Positions 1 to 5,884 of a DNA stretch of 6,584 nucleotides are shown here, piece by piece. The position numbers were made by a program, and so were the translations under genes. The notes below the pieces were generated by a model. That model had not been told where the DNA came from. It made no database searches and saw only the letters and a program-made list of their open reading frames with translations. Location: contig JAQTRH010000053.1 in NCBI GenBank assembly GCA_028711925.1, forward strand, positions 1 through 6,584. The letters run 5' to 3'. This stretch comes from Candidatus Nanoarchaeia archaeon (GTDB lineage Archaea > Nanobdellota > Nanobdellia > Woesearchaeales > CG1-02-33-12). Numbering within the stretch: position 1 is the stretch's first letter; every line of letters starts with the position of its first letter.

Positions 1-1241
1 TGCCTGTTCCTGAAATTGAGAAAGATATTGTTATATTAAAGCTTGAAAGCGGTTATAATATTGGAATTGATAAAAAAAATATCAAGAGCATTAAGCTTGT
101 TAAAACTGCTGAAAATAAAAAGGAAAAAAAAGCAGAAGTAAAGCAAAACAAAAAGCTTCCAACTATATCTATATTACACACAGGAGGAACAATTGCATCA
201 AAAGTGGATTATAAAACCGGCGGAGTAATTGCAGGGTTTTCTGAGTCAGAGATGCTTGACTTGTTTCCTGAATTAAAAAATATTGCAAACATAAAATCAA
301 GGAAAATCGCGAGTATGCAGTCAGAGATGATGAGGTTTCCACATTATAATATTATGGCCAAAGAGATTGAAAAAGAGATAAAGTCCGGAACAGATGGCAT
401 AATAATAACCCATGGAACTGATACGATGCATTACACAAGCGCTGCATTAAGGTTTATTTTAGAAGATTTGCCTGTTCCTGTTATAATGGTTGGCTCTCAG
501 AGAAGTTCAGATAGAGGTTCAACAGATGCTGCTGTTAATTTAATATCTGCTTGTTATTTCATTGCAAATTCTGATTTTGCAGATGTTTCAATATGCATGC
601 ATGAAAACATGAGTGATGATTCTTGCTTAATACTGCCTGCATTAAAGACAAGAAAGATGCACACTTCAAGAAGGGATGCATTCAGAGCAATTAATTCTGT
701 TCCAATTGCACGGGTTAATTTCAATGAAAAGGATATTTCTTTTATTGCCAAAGATTATGACAAAGGGGATAAGAACAGGAAACTAAAGCTAAGATTGTTT
801 AATGAAAAAATCAAGGTTGGAATAGTTAAAACCCATACAAACATGTTTGCTGATGAGTTTTTAGCTTACAAAAACTTTGACGGTTTGGTTGTTGAGGGAA
901 CTGGTCTTGGCCATCTTCCAAATGAAGAGATAGACGAGCATACAAAAGAGAACAAGAAAATATTTGATTCCTTGAAAAAAATGATAAAGGAAGGCCTTAT
1001 AGTAGTCATGTCTTCCCAGGCAATTTACGGCAGAATCCAGATGAATGTTTACACTCCGTTAAGAGAATTACAGGATATTGGTGTTTTGGGGCATTTAAGT
1101 GATATGACTCCTGAAACTTCTTTTATTAAACTGGCCTGGCTTTTAAGCAACTACAATAAAGATGAAGTAAAGCAGCTAATAACAAAAAACCTTAAGGGCG
1201 AAATTTCAGAAAGAATTCAGGACAAAACTTTTCTAAGTTGA
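1..1241 (+). CDS. gatD: Glutamyl-tRNA(Gln) amidotransferase subunit D, 5'-truncated by the window edge
   Basis: GatD is the amidase half of the archaeal GatDE complex. It releases ammonia from glutamine (or asparagine) and passes it to GatE, which converts Glu-tRNA(Gln) to Gln-tRNA(Gln) in the cytosol. The frame is open from base 3 and 412 residues are visible. Residues 1-33 are the end of the N-terminal Tudor-like domain (LKLESGYNIG), followed by a lysine-rich linker to about residue 52 and then the L-asparaginase-like domain. The catalytic residues known from Methanothermobacter GatD are all present: the second Thr of HTGGTIAS (residue 63), Thr-Asp of HGTDTMHYTS (139-140) and Lys of RKMHTSRRD (218). 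The GTG at 204 is not the start, because it lies just after the TGGT motif. About 25-40 N-terminal residues are probably missing to the left. It ends 2 bp from a convergent small gene. Archaeal GatD and a plain type I asparaginase are told apart by the N-terminal domain and the nearby gatE. Confidence 0.96.
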   Translation, partial: PVPEIEKDIVILKLESGYNIGIDKKNIKSIKLVKTAENKKEKKAEVKQNKKLPTISILHTGGTIASKVDYKTGGVIAGFSESEMLDLFPELKNIANIKSRKIASMQSEMMRFPHYNIMAKEIEKEIKSGTDGIIITHGTDTMHYTSAALRFILEDLPVPVIMVGSQRSSDRGSTDAAVNLISACYFIANSDFADVSICMHENMSDDSCLILPALKTRKMHTSRRDAFRAINSVPIARVNFNEKDISFIAKDYDKGDKNRKLKLRLFNEKIKVGIVKTHTNMFADEFLAYKNFDGLVVEGTGLGHLPNEEIDEHTKENKKIFDSLKKMIKEGLIVVMSSQAIYGRIQMNVYTPLRELQDIGVLGHLSDMTPETSFIKLAWLLSNYNKDEVKQLITKNLKGEISERIQDKTFLS

Positions 1242-1243
1242 TA

Positions 1244-1447
1244 TCAGACAAACTTCATTTCTTTAACATGAACATATGTTTTTTTGTTGCAAAAATACGC
1301 TTTTTCTGTAATTTTCTTGCAGTATTTGCAGTAATCACTTGGTTTCTCACAAAAACCATTTTTTTCATAGAGAGTAAAATCCAATGGAAGGATTTCGCAT
1401 AGTTTTATTTCTATTTTATCAACTAATTTATCTAATGATTCCTGCAT
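1244..1447 (-). CDS. Small cysteine-rich protein, possibly zinc-binding, function unknown
   Basis: This 67-aa lysine-rich protein is not one I recognise. It has five cysteines (17, 33, 40, 43, 53) and His60. The run CKYCKK, then Cys53 and His60, gives C-x2-C-x9-C-x6-H, a plausible metal-binding arrangement. The N-terminal 30 residues look helical and amphipathic. The order 'LPLDFTLYEKNGF' followed by clustered Cys faintly recalls the start of PocR-type sensory domains, but it is far too short for a whole one and I would not name it so. Three things favour a real gene: a BRE/TATA-like element about 25-27 nt upstream of the ATG, as for gatE and the DUF1295 gene here; a stop that leaves only 2 bp to the convergent gatD stop; and an otherwise unexplained 309-bp gap. 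No Shine-Dalgarno is visible, which fits leaderless translation. The chance of a spurious ORF remains real at this length. Confidence 0.6.
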   Translation of the reverse strand: MQESLDKLVDKIEIKLCEILPLDFTLYEKNGFCEKPSDYCKYCKKITEKAYFCNKKTYVHVKEMKFV

Positions 1448-1468
1448 ATTTAATAAAAAGATAAGGCC

Positions 1469-1483
1469 ATATAAATATTTTTT
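1469..1483 (-). promoter_or_regulatory. Putative BRE/TATA promoter of the small cysteine-rich gene
   Basis: Read on the minus strand, an A-run (complement of 1479-1483) precedes ATATTTATAT (complement of 1469-1478). The TATA centre lies about 25-27 nt upstream of the ATG at 1447, so transcription would begin at or next to the start codon. Inferred from spacing and composition; TATA-like strings are common in DNA this AT-rich. Confidence 0.5.
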
Positions 1484-1520
1484 ACAAATTGAATATATAC
1501 TATCAAAATTATCAATAAGA

Positions 1521-1528
1521 TTTATAAA
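1521..1528 (+). promoter_or_regulatory. Putative TATA box of gatE, leaderless transcript
   Basis: TTTATAAA is centred 26-27 nt upstream of the gatE ATG at 1551, the usual distance from an archaeal TATA box to the transcription start. The bases just before the ATG (TTAACTGGCC) hold no Shine-Dalgarno. Together these suggest a leaderless mRNA and support the chosen start. gatE therefore seems to have its own promoter and not to depend on gatD. Confidence 0.6.
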
Positions 1529-1550
1529 GTTCTGGTGTTTTTAACTGGCC

Positions 1551-2972
1551 ATGGAAACTGATTACGGCCAGATAAATTTCAAATGCGGGATTGAGATTCA
1601 CCAGCAGCTTGACGCTCATAAATTATTCTGCAGCTGTCCTTCTATCATAAGGGATGACAAGCCAGATATTGTAATAAAAAGAAGGCTGAGGGCAAGCGCA
1701 GGAGAAATCGGAGATATAGACAAGGCCGCATTGCATGAATCAAAAAGGGCCAAGCAATTTATTTATGAAGCTTATTCTGACACGACATGTTTGGTTGAAC
1801 TAGATGAAGAGCCGCCCCATGATTTAAACATGGAAGCACTGGAAATAACATTGCAAATAGCTTTAATGCTTAATGCAAAACCAGTGGATAAAATATGCTT
1901 TATGAGAAAAACAGTTATAGACGGTTCAAATACCTCAGGATTCCAAAGAACTGCATTGATTGCAACAGACGGCTTTGTTGAAACATCAAAGGGAAAAGTA
2001 AAAATTGACACCATCTGCCTTGAAGAGGAAGCTGCGAAGATTGTTAAAAGGGGTGAAAAACAAGACACTTACAATCTTTCAAGACTGGGAATTCCCTTGA
2101 TTGAGATTGCAACTGCTCCAGATATAAAAAATCCTGAGCATTGTAAGGAAACTGCTGAAAAGATTGGAATGACATTAAGGTCAACAGGCAAAGTTAAAAG
2201 AGGATTGGGAACGATAAGGCAAGATGTAAATCTTTCAGTAAAAAACAAGGCCAGGGTTGAAATAAAAGGATTTCAGGATTTAAGAAACATGCCAAAAATC
2301 ATTGAAAATGAGGTTAAAAGGCATCTCAAGCTTATTGAAAAAAAAGAACAATTAAAAAAAGAAGTGAGAAAAGCAAACAAGGACTTAACAACGAGTTTTA
2401 TGAGGCCTATGCCCGGGGCAGCAAGAATGTATCCTGAGACAGATGTTAAAACAATAAAGCCAGATATAAGCAAAATAAAGATTCCTGAATTAATAACAGA
2501 AAAGTCAAAAAATCTTGAAAAAGAGTTCAACTTAAACAAAGATTTGGCAGACTTAATAATTAAATCAAATAAAACAGAAATTTTCACAAAACTTGCAAAC
2601 AAATACAAAAACATAAAGCCGTTGTTTATTGCAGACATATTAATCAATTCAGAAAAGGAAATAAAAACAAGATACAAAAAAGAGATAGATTCAACCAAGC
2701 ATATAGAGGAAATTCTTTATTACCTTGAAAAACAAACAATTCCAAAAGAAGCTGTTTTTGAGATTCTTGTTGAGATAGCCCATGGAAAAAGGCCTGATTA
2801 CTTGAAATATATGTCAATGGATGAAAAAGAAATAAAAAAAGTTCTAAAGGAAATAGTTGAAAAGAATAAAGGCGCTCCATTTAATGCTTTGATGGGAGAA
2901 GCAATGGCCAAGCTAAGAGGAAAGGCAGACGGAAAAAAGATTGTTGAACTGTTAAAAGAACAAATAAAATAA
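1551..2972 (+). CDS. gatE: Glutamyl-tRNA(Gln) amidotransferase subunit E lacking the GAD insertion domain
   Basis: GatE is the kinase/transamidase subunit of GatDE. It phosphorylates the glutamate of Glu-tRNA(Gln) with ATP and amidates it with ammonia from GatD. The GatB/GatE cradle domain covers residues 1-262 with GIEIHQQLD, KLFCSCPS (Cys27, Cys29), RKTVIDGSNTSGFQRT (119-134), LGIPLIEIATAPDI and GTIRQDVNLSV. RPMPGAARMYPETDV (285-299) opens the helical and YqeY-like tail domains, which end with the GAPFNALMGEAM element near residues 441-452. GatE rather than bacterial GatB is shown by CLVELDEEPPH, the SGFQRTALIA stretch, the PGAARMYPETDV junction and the neighbouring gatD. Known archaeal GatE proteins are around 600-630 aa because an AspRS-like GAD domain of about 130-150 aa is inserted before RPMPGAARMYPETDV. 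Here that place holds only about 20 charged residues (263-283), giving 473 aa. The frame is intact, so it looks like a true short form. The stop codon directly abuts that of the convergent lrp gene. Confidence 0.96.
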   Translation: METDYGQINFKCGIEIHQQLDAHKLFCSCPSIIRDDKPDIVIKRRLRASAGEIGDIDKAALHESKRAKQFIYEAYSDTTCLVELDEEPPHDLNMEALEITLQIALMLNAKPVDKICFMRKTVIDGSNTSGFQRTALIATDGFVETSKGKVKIDTICLEEEAAKIVKRGEKQDTYNLSRLGIPLIEIATAPDIKNPEHCKETAEKIGMTLRSTGKVKRGLGTIRQDVNLSVKNKARVEIKGFQDLRNMPKIIENEVKRHLKLIEKKEQLKKEVRKANKDLTTSFMRPMPGAARMYPETDVKTIKPDISKIKIPELITEKSKNLEKEFNLNKDLADLIIKSNKTEIFTKLANKYKNIKPLFIADILINSEKEIKTRYKKEIDSTKHIEEILYYLEKQTIPKEAVFEILVEIAHGKRPDYLKYMSMDEKEIKKVLKEIVEKNKGAPFNALMGEAMAKLRGKADGKKIVELLKEQIK

Positions 2973-3431
2973 TCAATTTATTGGAAGCTTTATCATATGC
3001 TCTTTTACTGTTGACAATAAAAGCTTTGTTTCGATTCTTTCCACAAAATCATAGGCCTGGATTTTCTTCAAAAATCTATCTAAATCGCTTCTTTTCTTGA
3101 ACTTTGCAATGACTGTTGCGTCGAACTGGCCGGTGTTGTCATAAACAGCAAAAACATTTGGATGCATCGCAATCTTTTCCTCTGCATCTTTCAGTTTGCC
3201 CTCAGAAATCCTTACATCAATTATTACCTGCATGTCATATCCTATCTTGGAATACTTAACACCTATTGTGTATTTGGTTATTATCCCTTCTTTCTCTAAT
3301 CTTTTTATCCTGTTCATCACCGTTGCAACAGATACTCCTGCTTTCTTGGCTATTTTCCTGTAAGGGAGTTTAGCATCATCAATAAGCAGATTAAGAATTT
3401 TCTTGTCTTTGTTGTCGATATCAACATCCAT
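2973..3431 (-). CDS. Lrp/AsnC family transcriptional regulator
   Basis: This is a 152-aa one-domain-pair regulator of the feast/famine type, normally a dimer or octamer that binds DNA and senses amino acids. Residues 4-55 form the AsnC-type winged helix-turn-helix (DNKDKKILNLLIDDAKLPYR, then the recognition helix around SVATVMNRIKRLEKEGII). Residues 66-145 form the RAM ligand-binding domain, with the typical G-x-F-D turn (GQFD, 101-104). The length is normal for the family. It is divergent from glnA across 152 bp and convergent with gatE with no bases between the two stop codons. Self-regulation and control of glnA are reasonable guesses from this position, and glutamine or another amino acid may be the effector; neither is shown by sequence. 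No Shine-Dalgarno precedes the ATG; a TATA-like box about 60 nt upstream would give a leader of roughly 30 nt. Confidence 0.93.
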   Translation of the reverse strand: MDVDIDNKDKKILNLLIDDAKLPYRKIAKKAGVSVATVMNRIKRLEKEGIITKYTIGVKYSKIGYDMQVIIDVRISEGKLKDAEEKIAMHPNVFAVYDNTGQFDATVIAKFKKRSDLDRFLKKIQAYDFVERIETKLLLSTVKEHMIKLPIN

Positions 3432-3452
3432 TTTTCAGTTAAACAAACATCT

Positions 3453-3480
3453 AATTCAGCTATTATTTTATTGTTGAATT
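3453..3480. repeat. Inverted repeat in the lrp-glnA control region, candidate Lrp operator
   Basis: AATTCAGC (3453-3460) and GTTGAATT (3473-3480) are inverted with one mismatch and a 12-bp AT-only spacer, so their centres are 20 bp apart, about two helical turns. The site would cover the inferred lrp transcription start. Lrp-family proteins bind imperfect AT-rich palindromes, often in their own promoters, so it is a candidate autoregulatory operator. AT-rich DNA produces such repeats by chance. Confidence 0.3.
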
Positions 3481-3486
3481 TAAACT

Positions 3487-3502
3487 TTTATTTAAATTTT
3501 TT
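3487..3502 (-). promoter_or_regulatory. Putative BRE/TATA promoter of the lrp-family gene
   Basis: On the minus strand an A-run (complement of 3497-3502) precedes TTTAAATAAA (complement of 3487-3496). A transcription start about 26 nt on would fall near 3465, giving a leader of about 33 nt. A weaker alternative, TAAAATAATA (complement of 3461-3470), would leave a leader of only a few bases. The region is too AT-rich to choose firmly. Confidence 0.35.
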
Positions 3503-3534
3503 GTTTTTATTGTTATTTTGTTTAATAAATTCTG

Positions 3535-3549
3535 CAAAAAGTATAAATT
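3535..3549 (+). promoter_or_regulatory. Putative BRE/TATA promoter of glnA
   Basis: A purine-rich BRE-like stretch (CAAAAAG, 3535-3541) directly precedes TATAAATT (3542-3549). A start 26 nt downstream of its centre falls near 3572, just before the Shine-Dalgarno at 3573, giving a short leader of about 12 nt. A second AT-rich box, TAAATATTTA (3552-3561), sits at the leaderless distance from the ATG but would exclude the Shine-Dalgarno from the transcript. Confidence 0.5.
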
Positions 3550-3572
3550 TGTAAATATTTAATCTTTAAATT

Positions 3573-3578
3573 GAGGTG
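3573..3578 (+). promoter_or_regulatory. Shine-Dalgarno of glnA
   Basis: GAGGTG lies 5 nt before the ATG at 3584 and matches the anti-Shine-Dalgarno end of archaeal 16S rRNA well. It fixes the glnA start. It is the only convincing ribosome binding site before a gene in this window. Confidence 0.7.
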
Positions 3579-3583
3579 TTTGT

Positions 3584-5065
3584 ATGAAAAATGAATTCAA
3601 GTATGAAATAAATTTCAACCCAAAAGAAGTCAAAAAATGCAAAGACAGTTCTGATGTTTTAGAGCTGTTAAAACAAAATAATGAGGTTGAGTTTGTAAGG
3701 ATATTCTTTTCAGACCTTGCAGGCAACTTGCAGTCTGATTTCTCAGTGCCAAAATACTGCATCACAGAACAAACATTAAAGGATGGATTTGGATATGACG
3801 GAAGCTCTGTATTAGGCCAGTCAAGAATCCAGGAAAGCGACAAAATCGCAGTTCCTATTGCTGAAAGCGCAATGATAACTCCCTGGAAATACAACCTTAA
3901 AACAAAGGGTATGGAAGAAAAATCATGGAGGGAGCTGATAATGTTTTCCAAACTATATAACCCCAATAGATCAAGGTATGAGGGTGATGTGCGTTATGTG
4001 CTTGAGAAAACTCTTGAAAAAGCAGAAAAAGATATTGGTGTTAATCATATGTACATCGGCCCGGAGCTTGAATATTTTTTATTTAAGGCAAACGGCGAAG
4101 GAAGGCCTGTTGTAAAGGATGGAAAGCCCGAGACTGTTGACCATGGAAGCTATTTCAAGGGTGGGTTATATGGAGAGGTAAGAAAGGAAAGTCAATTGAT
4201 ACTCCAGGCAATGGGCTATGAGTGCGAATATGACCACCATGAGGTCGCTCCCTCACAGCATGAAACTAATTTCAAATATCTTGATGCACTGGATATGGCG
4301 GATTTCATAATGCTTTACAAGTATGTTTTAAGGAAAGTAGCAAAAGAGCACGGGCTTTTTGCAAGCTTCATGCCCAAGCCAATAAAAGGTGAAAACGGAA
4401 GCGGGATGCACACGCATCAATCCCTTTTCCAGGATAATAAAAACATCTTCTTTGACAAGTCAGACAAAAGCCATCTTTCTGTTAAAGCAAAACAATACAT
4501 GGCGGGACTTATGGAACACCTTCCTGAAATAACATCTGTTTTAAACCCGTCCGTAAATTCATTTAAAAGGCTTGTTCCTGGATACGAGGCTCCAGTTTAT
4601 ATCTGCTGGGATCCTGAAAACAGGTCAAACCTTATAAGGATACCGATGTATGACCCGGAAAAGGAAAACGCGCTAAGGCTTGAATTAAGAAGCCCTGATA
4701 CTGCGTGCAATCCTTATCTTGCTTTTGCAGTAATGCTTTCAGCAGGGCTTAAAGGAATATCCAAGAAATACAGCGTTCCAGAGCCAATACATGAAAATGT
4801 TTATGAAATGAATGAAAAAGAAAGAGAAAAAAGGGGAATAAAAAGTTTGCCAGGAAGTTTAGAACAAGCAATAAATTTAACTGAAAAAGCAACTATTGTA
4901 AGAGAAACGCTTGGAGAGCATCTTTACAACAGTTTTATTGAAAACAAGATAAAGGAAATCCAGGAATTAAAACAAGATGAATTTACCTATAAAGAAAAGT
5001 ACAGGGAAAAAGACCATAAAGGAATAACAAACTATGAGCTTGAGAAACTTTTGCCTGTTTTGTAA
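3584..5065 (+). CDS. glnA: Glutamine synthetase, class I-alpha type
   Basis: Glutamine synthetase joins ammonia and glutamate with ATP to make glutamine; class I enzymes are cytosolic dodecamers. The beta-grasp N-domain includes YDGSSVLGQSRIQESD (71-86). The catalytic domain shows metal ligands Glu161 and Glu163 (GPELEYF) and Glu220 and Glu227 (HHEVAPSQHE), His276 in NGSGMHTHQS, NSFKRLVPGYEAP with Arg329 and the flap Glu335, NRSNLIRIP with Arg347 and Arg352, and Arg369 in ELRSPDTACNPYLAF. The position of the bacterial adenylylation tyrosine reads NVYEMNEKERE, not the NLYDLPPEE type, so the alpha class without adenylylation fits. Arg81 matches Bacillus subtilis Arg62, used in glutamine feedback inhibition. 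At 493 aa it exceeds the common 440-450 aa by about 19 N-terminal residues, about 10 near residues 103-120 and a longer C-terminus. It is divergent from the lrp-type gene and has a strong Shine-Dalgarno. Its product is the amide donor for GatDE. Confidence 0.97.
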   Translation: MKNEFKYEINFNPKEVKKCKDSSDVLELLKQNNEVEFVRIFFSDLAGNLQSDFSVPKYCITEQTLKDGFGYDGSSVLGQSRIQESDKIAVPIAESAMITPWKYNLKTKGMEEKSWRELIMFSKLYNPNRSRYEGDVRYVLEKTLEKAEKDIGVNHMYIGPELEYFLFKANGEGRPVVKDGKPETVDHGSYFKGGLYGEVRKESQLILQAMGYECEYDHHEVAPSQHETNFKYLDALDMADFIMLYKYVLRKVAKEHGLFASFMPKPIKGENGSGMHTHQSLFQDNKNIFFDKSDKSHLSVKAKQYMAGLMEHLPEITSVLNPSVNSFKRLVPGYEAPVYICWDPENRSNLIRIPMYDPEKENALRLELRSPDTACNPYLAFAVMLSAGLKGISKKYSVPEPIHENVYEMNEKEREKRGIKSLPGSLEQAINLTEKATIVRETLGEHLYNSFIENKIKEIQELKQDEFTYKEKYREKDHKGITNYELEKLLPVL

Positions 5066-5070
5066 TTTTT
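5066..5070 (+). terminator. Short T-run after glnA, possible weak terminator
   Basis: Five T residues directly follow the glnA stop codon. Archaeal RNA polymerase can stop at T-runs without a hairpin. The run is short and lies just before the next gene's BRE, so partial read-through is possible. Confidence 0.25.
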
Positions 5071-5090
5071 AAAAAAAGCAAAATATATAA
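5071..5090 (+). promoter_or_regulatory. Putative BRE/TATA promoter of the DUF1295-DUF2177 pair
   Basis: A seven-A run with GC (5071-5079) is followed by TATATAA (5084-5090), centred 27 nt upstream of the ATG at 5114. No Shine-Dalgarno lies between them. This is the clearest leaderless promoter in the window and supports the start at 5114. It also suggests the pair is transcribed separately from glnA. Confidence 0.6.
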
Positions 5091-5113
5091 AGGTAAATTT
5101 AGACAATAAAGAT

Positions 5114-5884
5114 ATGATAGATGTATTGATTGCATTTCTTGTTGTATCTGGGGTTATAAACTTGGTTATGTTTATACCTGCATTTATCTTTAAAACAGAT
5201 AAGCTAACAGACATATCATACGGACTGAGTTTCTTAATCCTTTCAATGATAGCTGTAAAGCTTAACAACATAACCACAGGAAAAATGATTCTTTTTTTTA
5301 TGATACTTGTATGGTCAACAAGGATATCAATCTATCTTTTTGCAAGAATCTTGGCCACAAAAAAAGACAAAAGGTTCGACGGAATAAGAGAGAATTTCTT
5401 GAAATTTCTTTCATTCTGGCTGCTGCAGGGAGTTAGTGTTTGGATAATATTAATTTCATCATTGATGTACATAAGCACAGACTTTTACAATCTAGGAATT
5501 TTATCATTAATTGGATTTATTATATGGCTTGCAGGAATATCAATTGAGGCAACATCTGACTACCAGCAGGCAATGTTCTTCAAAAATCCAAAAAACAAAG
5601 GCAGTTTTATATCAAAAGGAATATGGAAGTACTCAAGGCATCCAAACTATTTTGGTGAGATGCTCTGCTGGATTGGGATTTATGTTTATGTTCTTGATGC
5701 ATTATCAGGAATTTATGCACTAATATCATTATTGAGCCCTGCATACATAATATTCATATTGGTTTTTGTTACAGGCCTTCCAAAAGTGGAAAAAAGCGCA
5801 GATGAAAGATTTGCAAAAAACAAATCATATCAAAAATACAAAAAAACAACAAGCATTCTGATACCATGGTTGCCAAAAAAATAA
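5114..5884 (+). CDS. DUF1295 family membrane protein (steroid 5-alpha-reductase-like fold)
   Basis: This 256-aa integral membrane protein belongs to DUF1295, related to steroid 5-alpha-reductases and isoprenylcysteine methyltransferases, whose members act on lipid substrates within the membrane. Hydrophobic segments lie near residues 3-25, 32-50, 57-79, 98-120, 127-147 and 184-220 (probably two passes). Family signatures are KRFDGIRENFLKFLSFWLLQ (86-105), EATSDYQQAMF (145-155), the strongly conserved GIWKYSRHPNYFGEM (169-183) likely to bind nucleotide cofactor, and a C-terminal GLPKVEKSADERF followed by YQKYKKTTSILIPWLPK. These make the family call secure. The substrate is unknown; reduction of an unsaturated lipid or isoprenoid is an inference from the superfamily. 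It overlaps the next gene by 19 bp, so the two are probably made together. The start is supported by a TATA box 27 nt upstream. Confidence 0.9.
   Translation: MIDVLIAFLVVSGVINLVMFIPAFIFKTDKLTDISYGLSFLILSMIAVKLNNITTGKMILFFMILVWSTRISIYLFARILATKKDKRFDGIRENFLKFLSFWLLQGVSVWIILISSLMYISTDFYNLGILSLIGFIIWLAGISIEATSDYQQAMFFKNPKNKGSFISKGIWKYSRHPNYFGEMLCWIGIYVYVLDALSGIYALISLLSPAYIIFILVFVTGLPKVEKSADERFAKNKSYQKYKKTTSILIPWLPKK

Noticed and set aside
204..206. GTG as the start of gatD
   Set aside because: The frame is open to base 3, and the essential HTGGTIAS motif and part of the N-terminal domain lie upstream of it. The gene is cut by the window edge, not started here.
1242..1550. A tRNA or structured RNA in the gatD-gatE gap
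   Set aside because: No cloverleaf, GTTCGA-like T-loop or GC-rich stem was found. The gap is better explained by the small minus-strand gene and two promoters.
2273..2698. 141-codon hydrophobic reading frame on the minus strand within gatE
   Set aside because: It is antisense to conserved gatE sequence. Its Phe/Leu/Ser-rich composition is what the complement of lysine- and glutamate-rich coding DNA produces, and it has no promoter or family likeness.
1551..2972. Bacterial-type gatB, or a degraded gatE pseudogene
   Set aside because: The short length suggested GatB, but GatE-specific stretches (CLVELDEEPPH, PGAARMYPETDV) and the adjacent gatD decide for GatE. The frame is intact with all motifs, so it is not a pseudogene.
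3432..3583. NrpR-type operator (GGAA-N6-TTCC) before glnA
   Set aside because: No GGAA or TTCC element occurs in the spacer.
3559..3966. 135-codon reading frame on the minus strand over the start of glnA
   Set aside because: It is antisense to the conserved glutamine synthetase N-terminal domain, covers the glnA promoter region and resembles no protein family.
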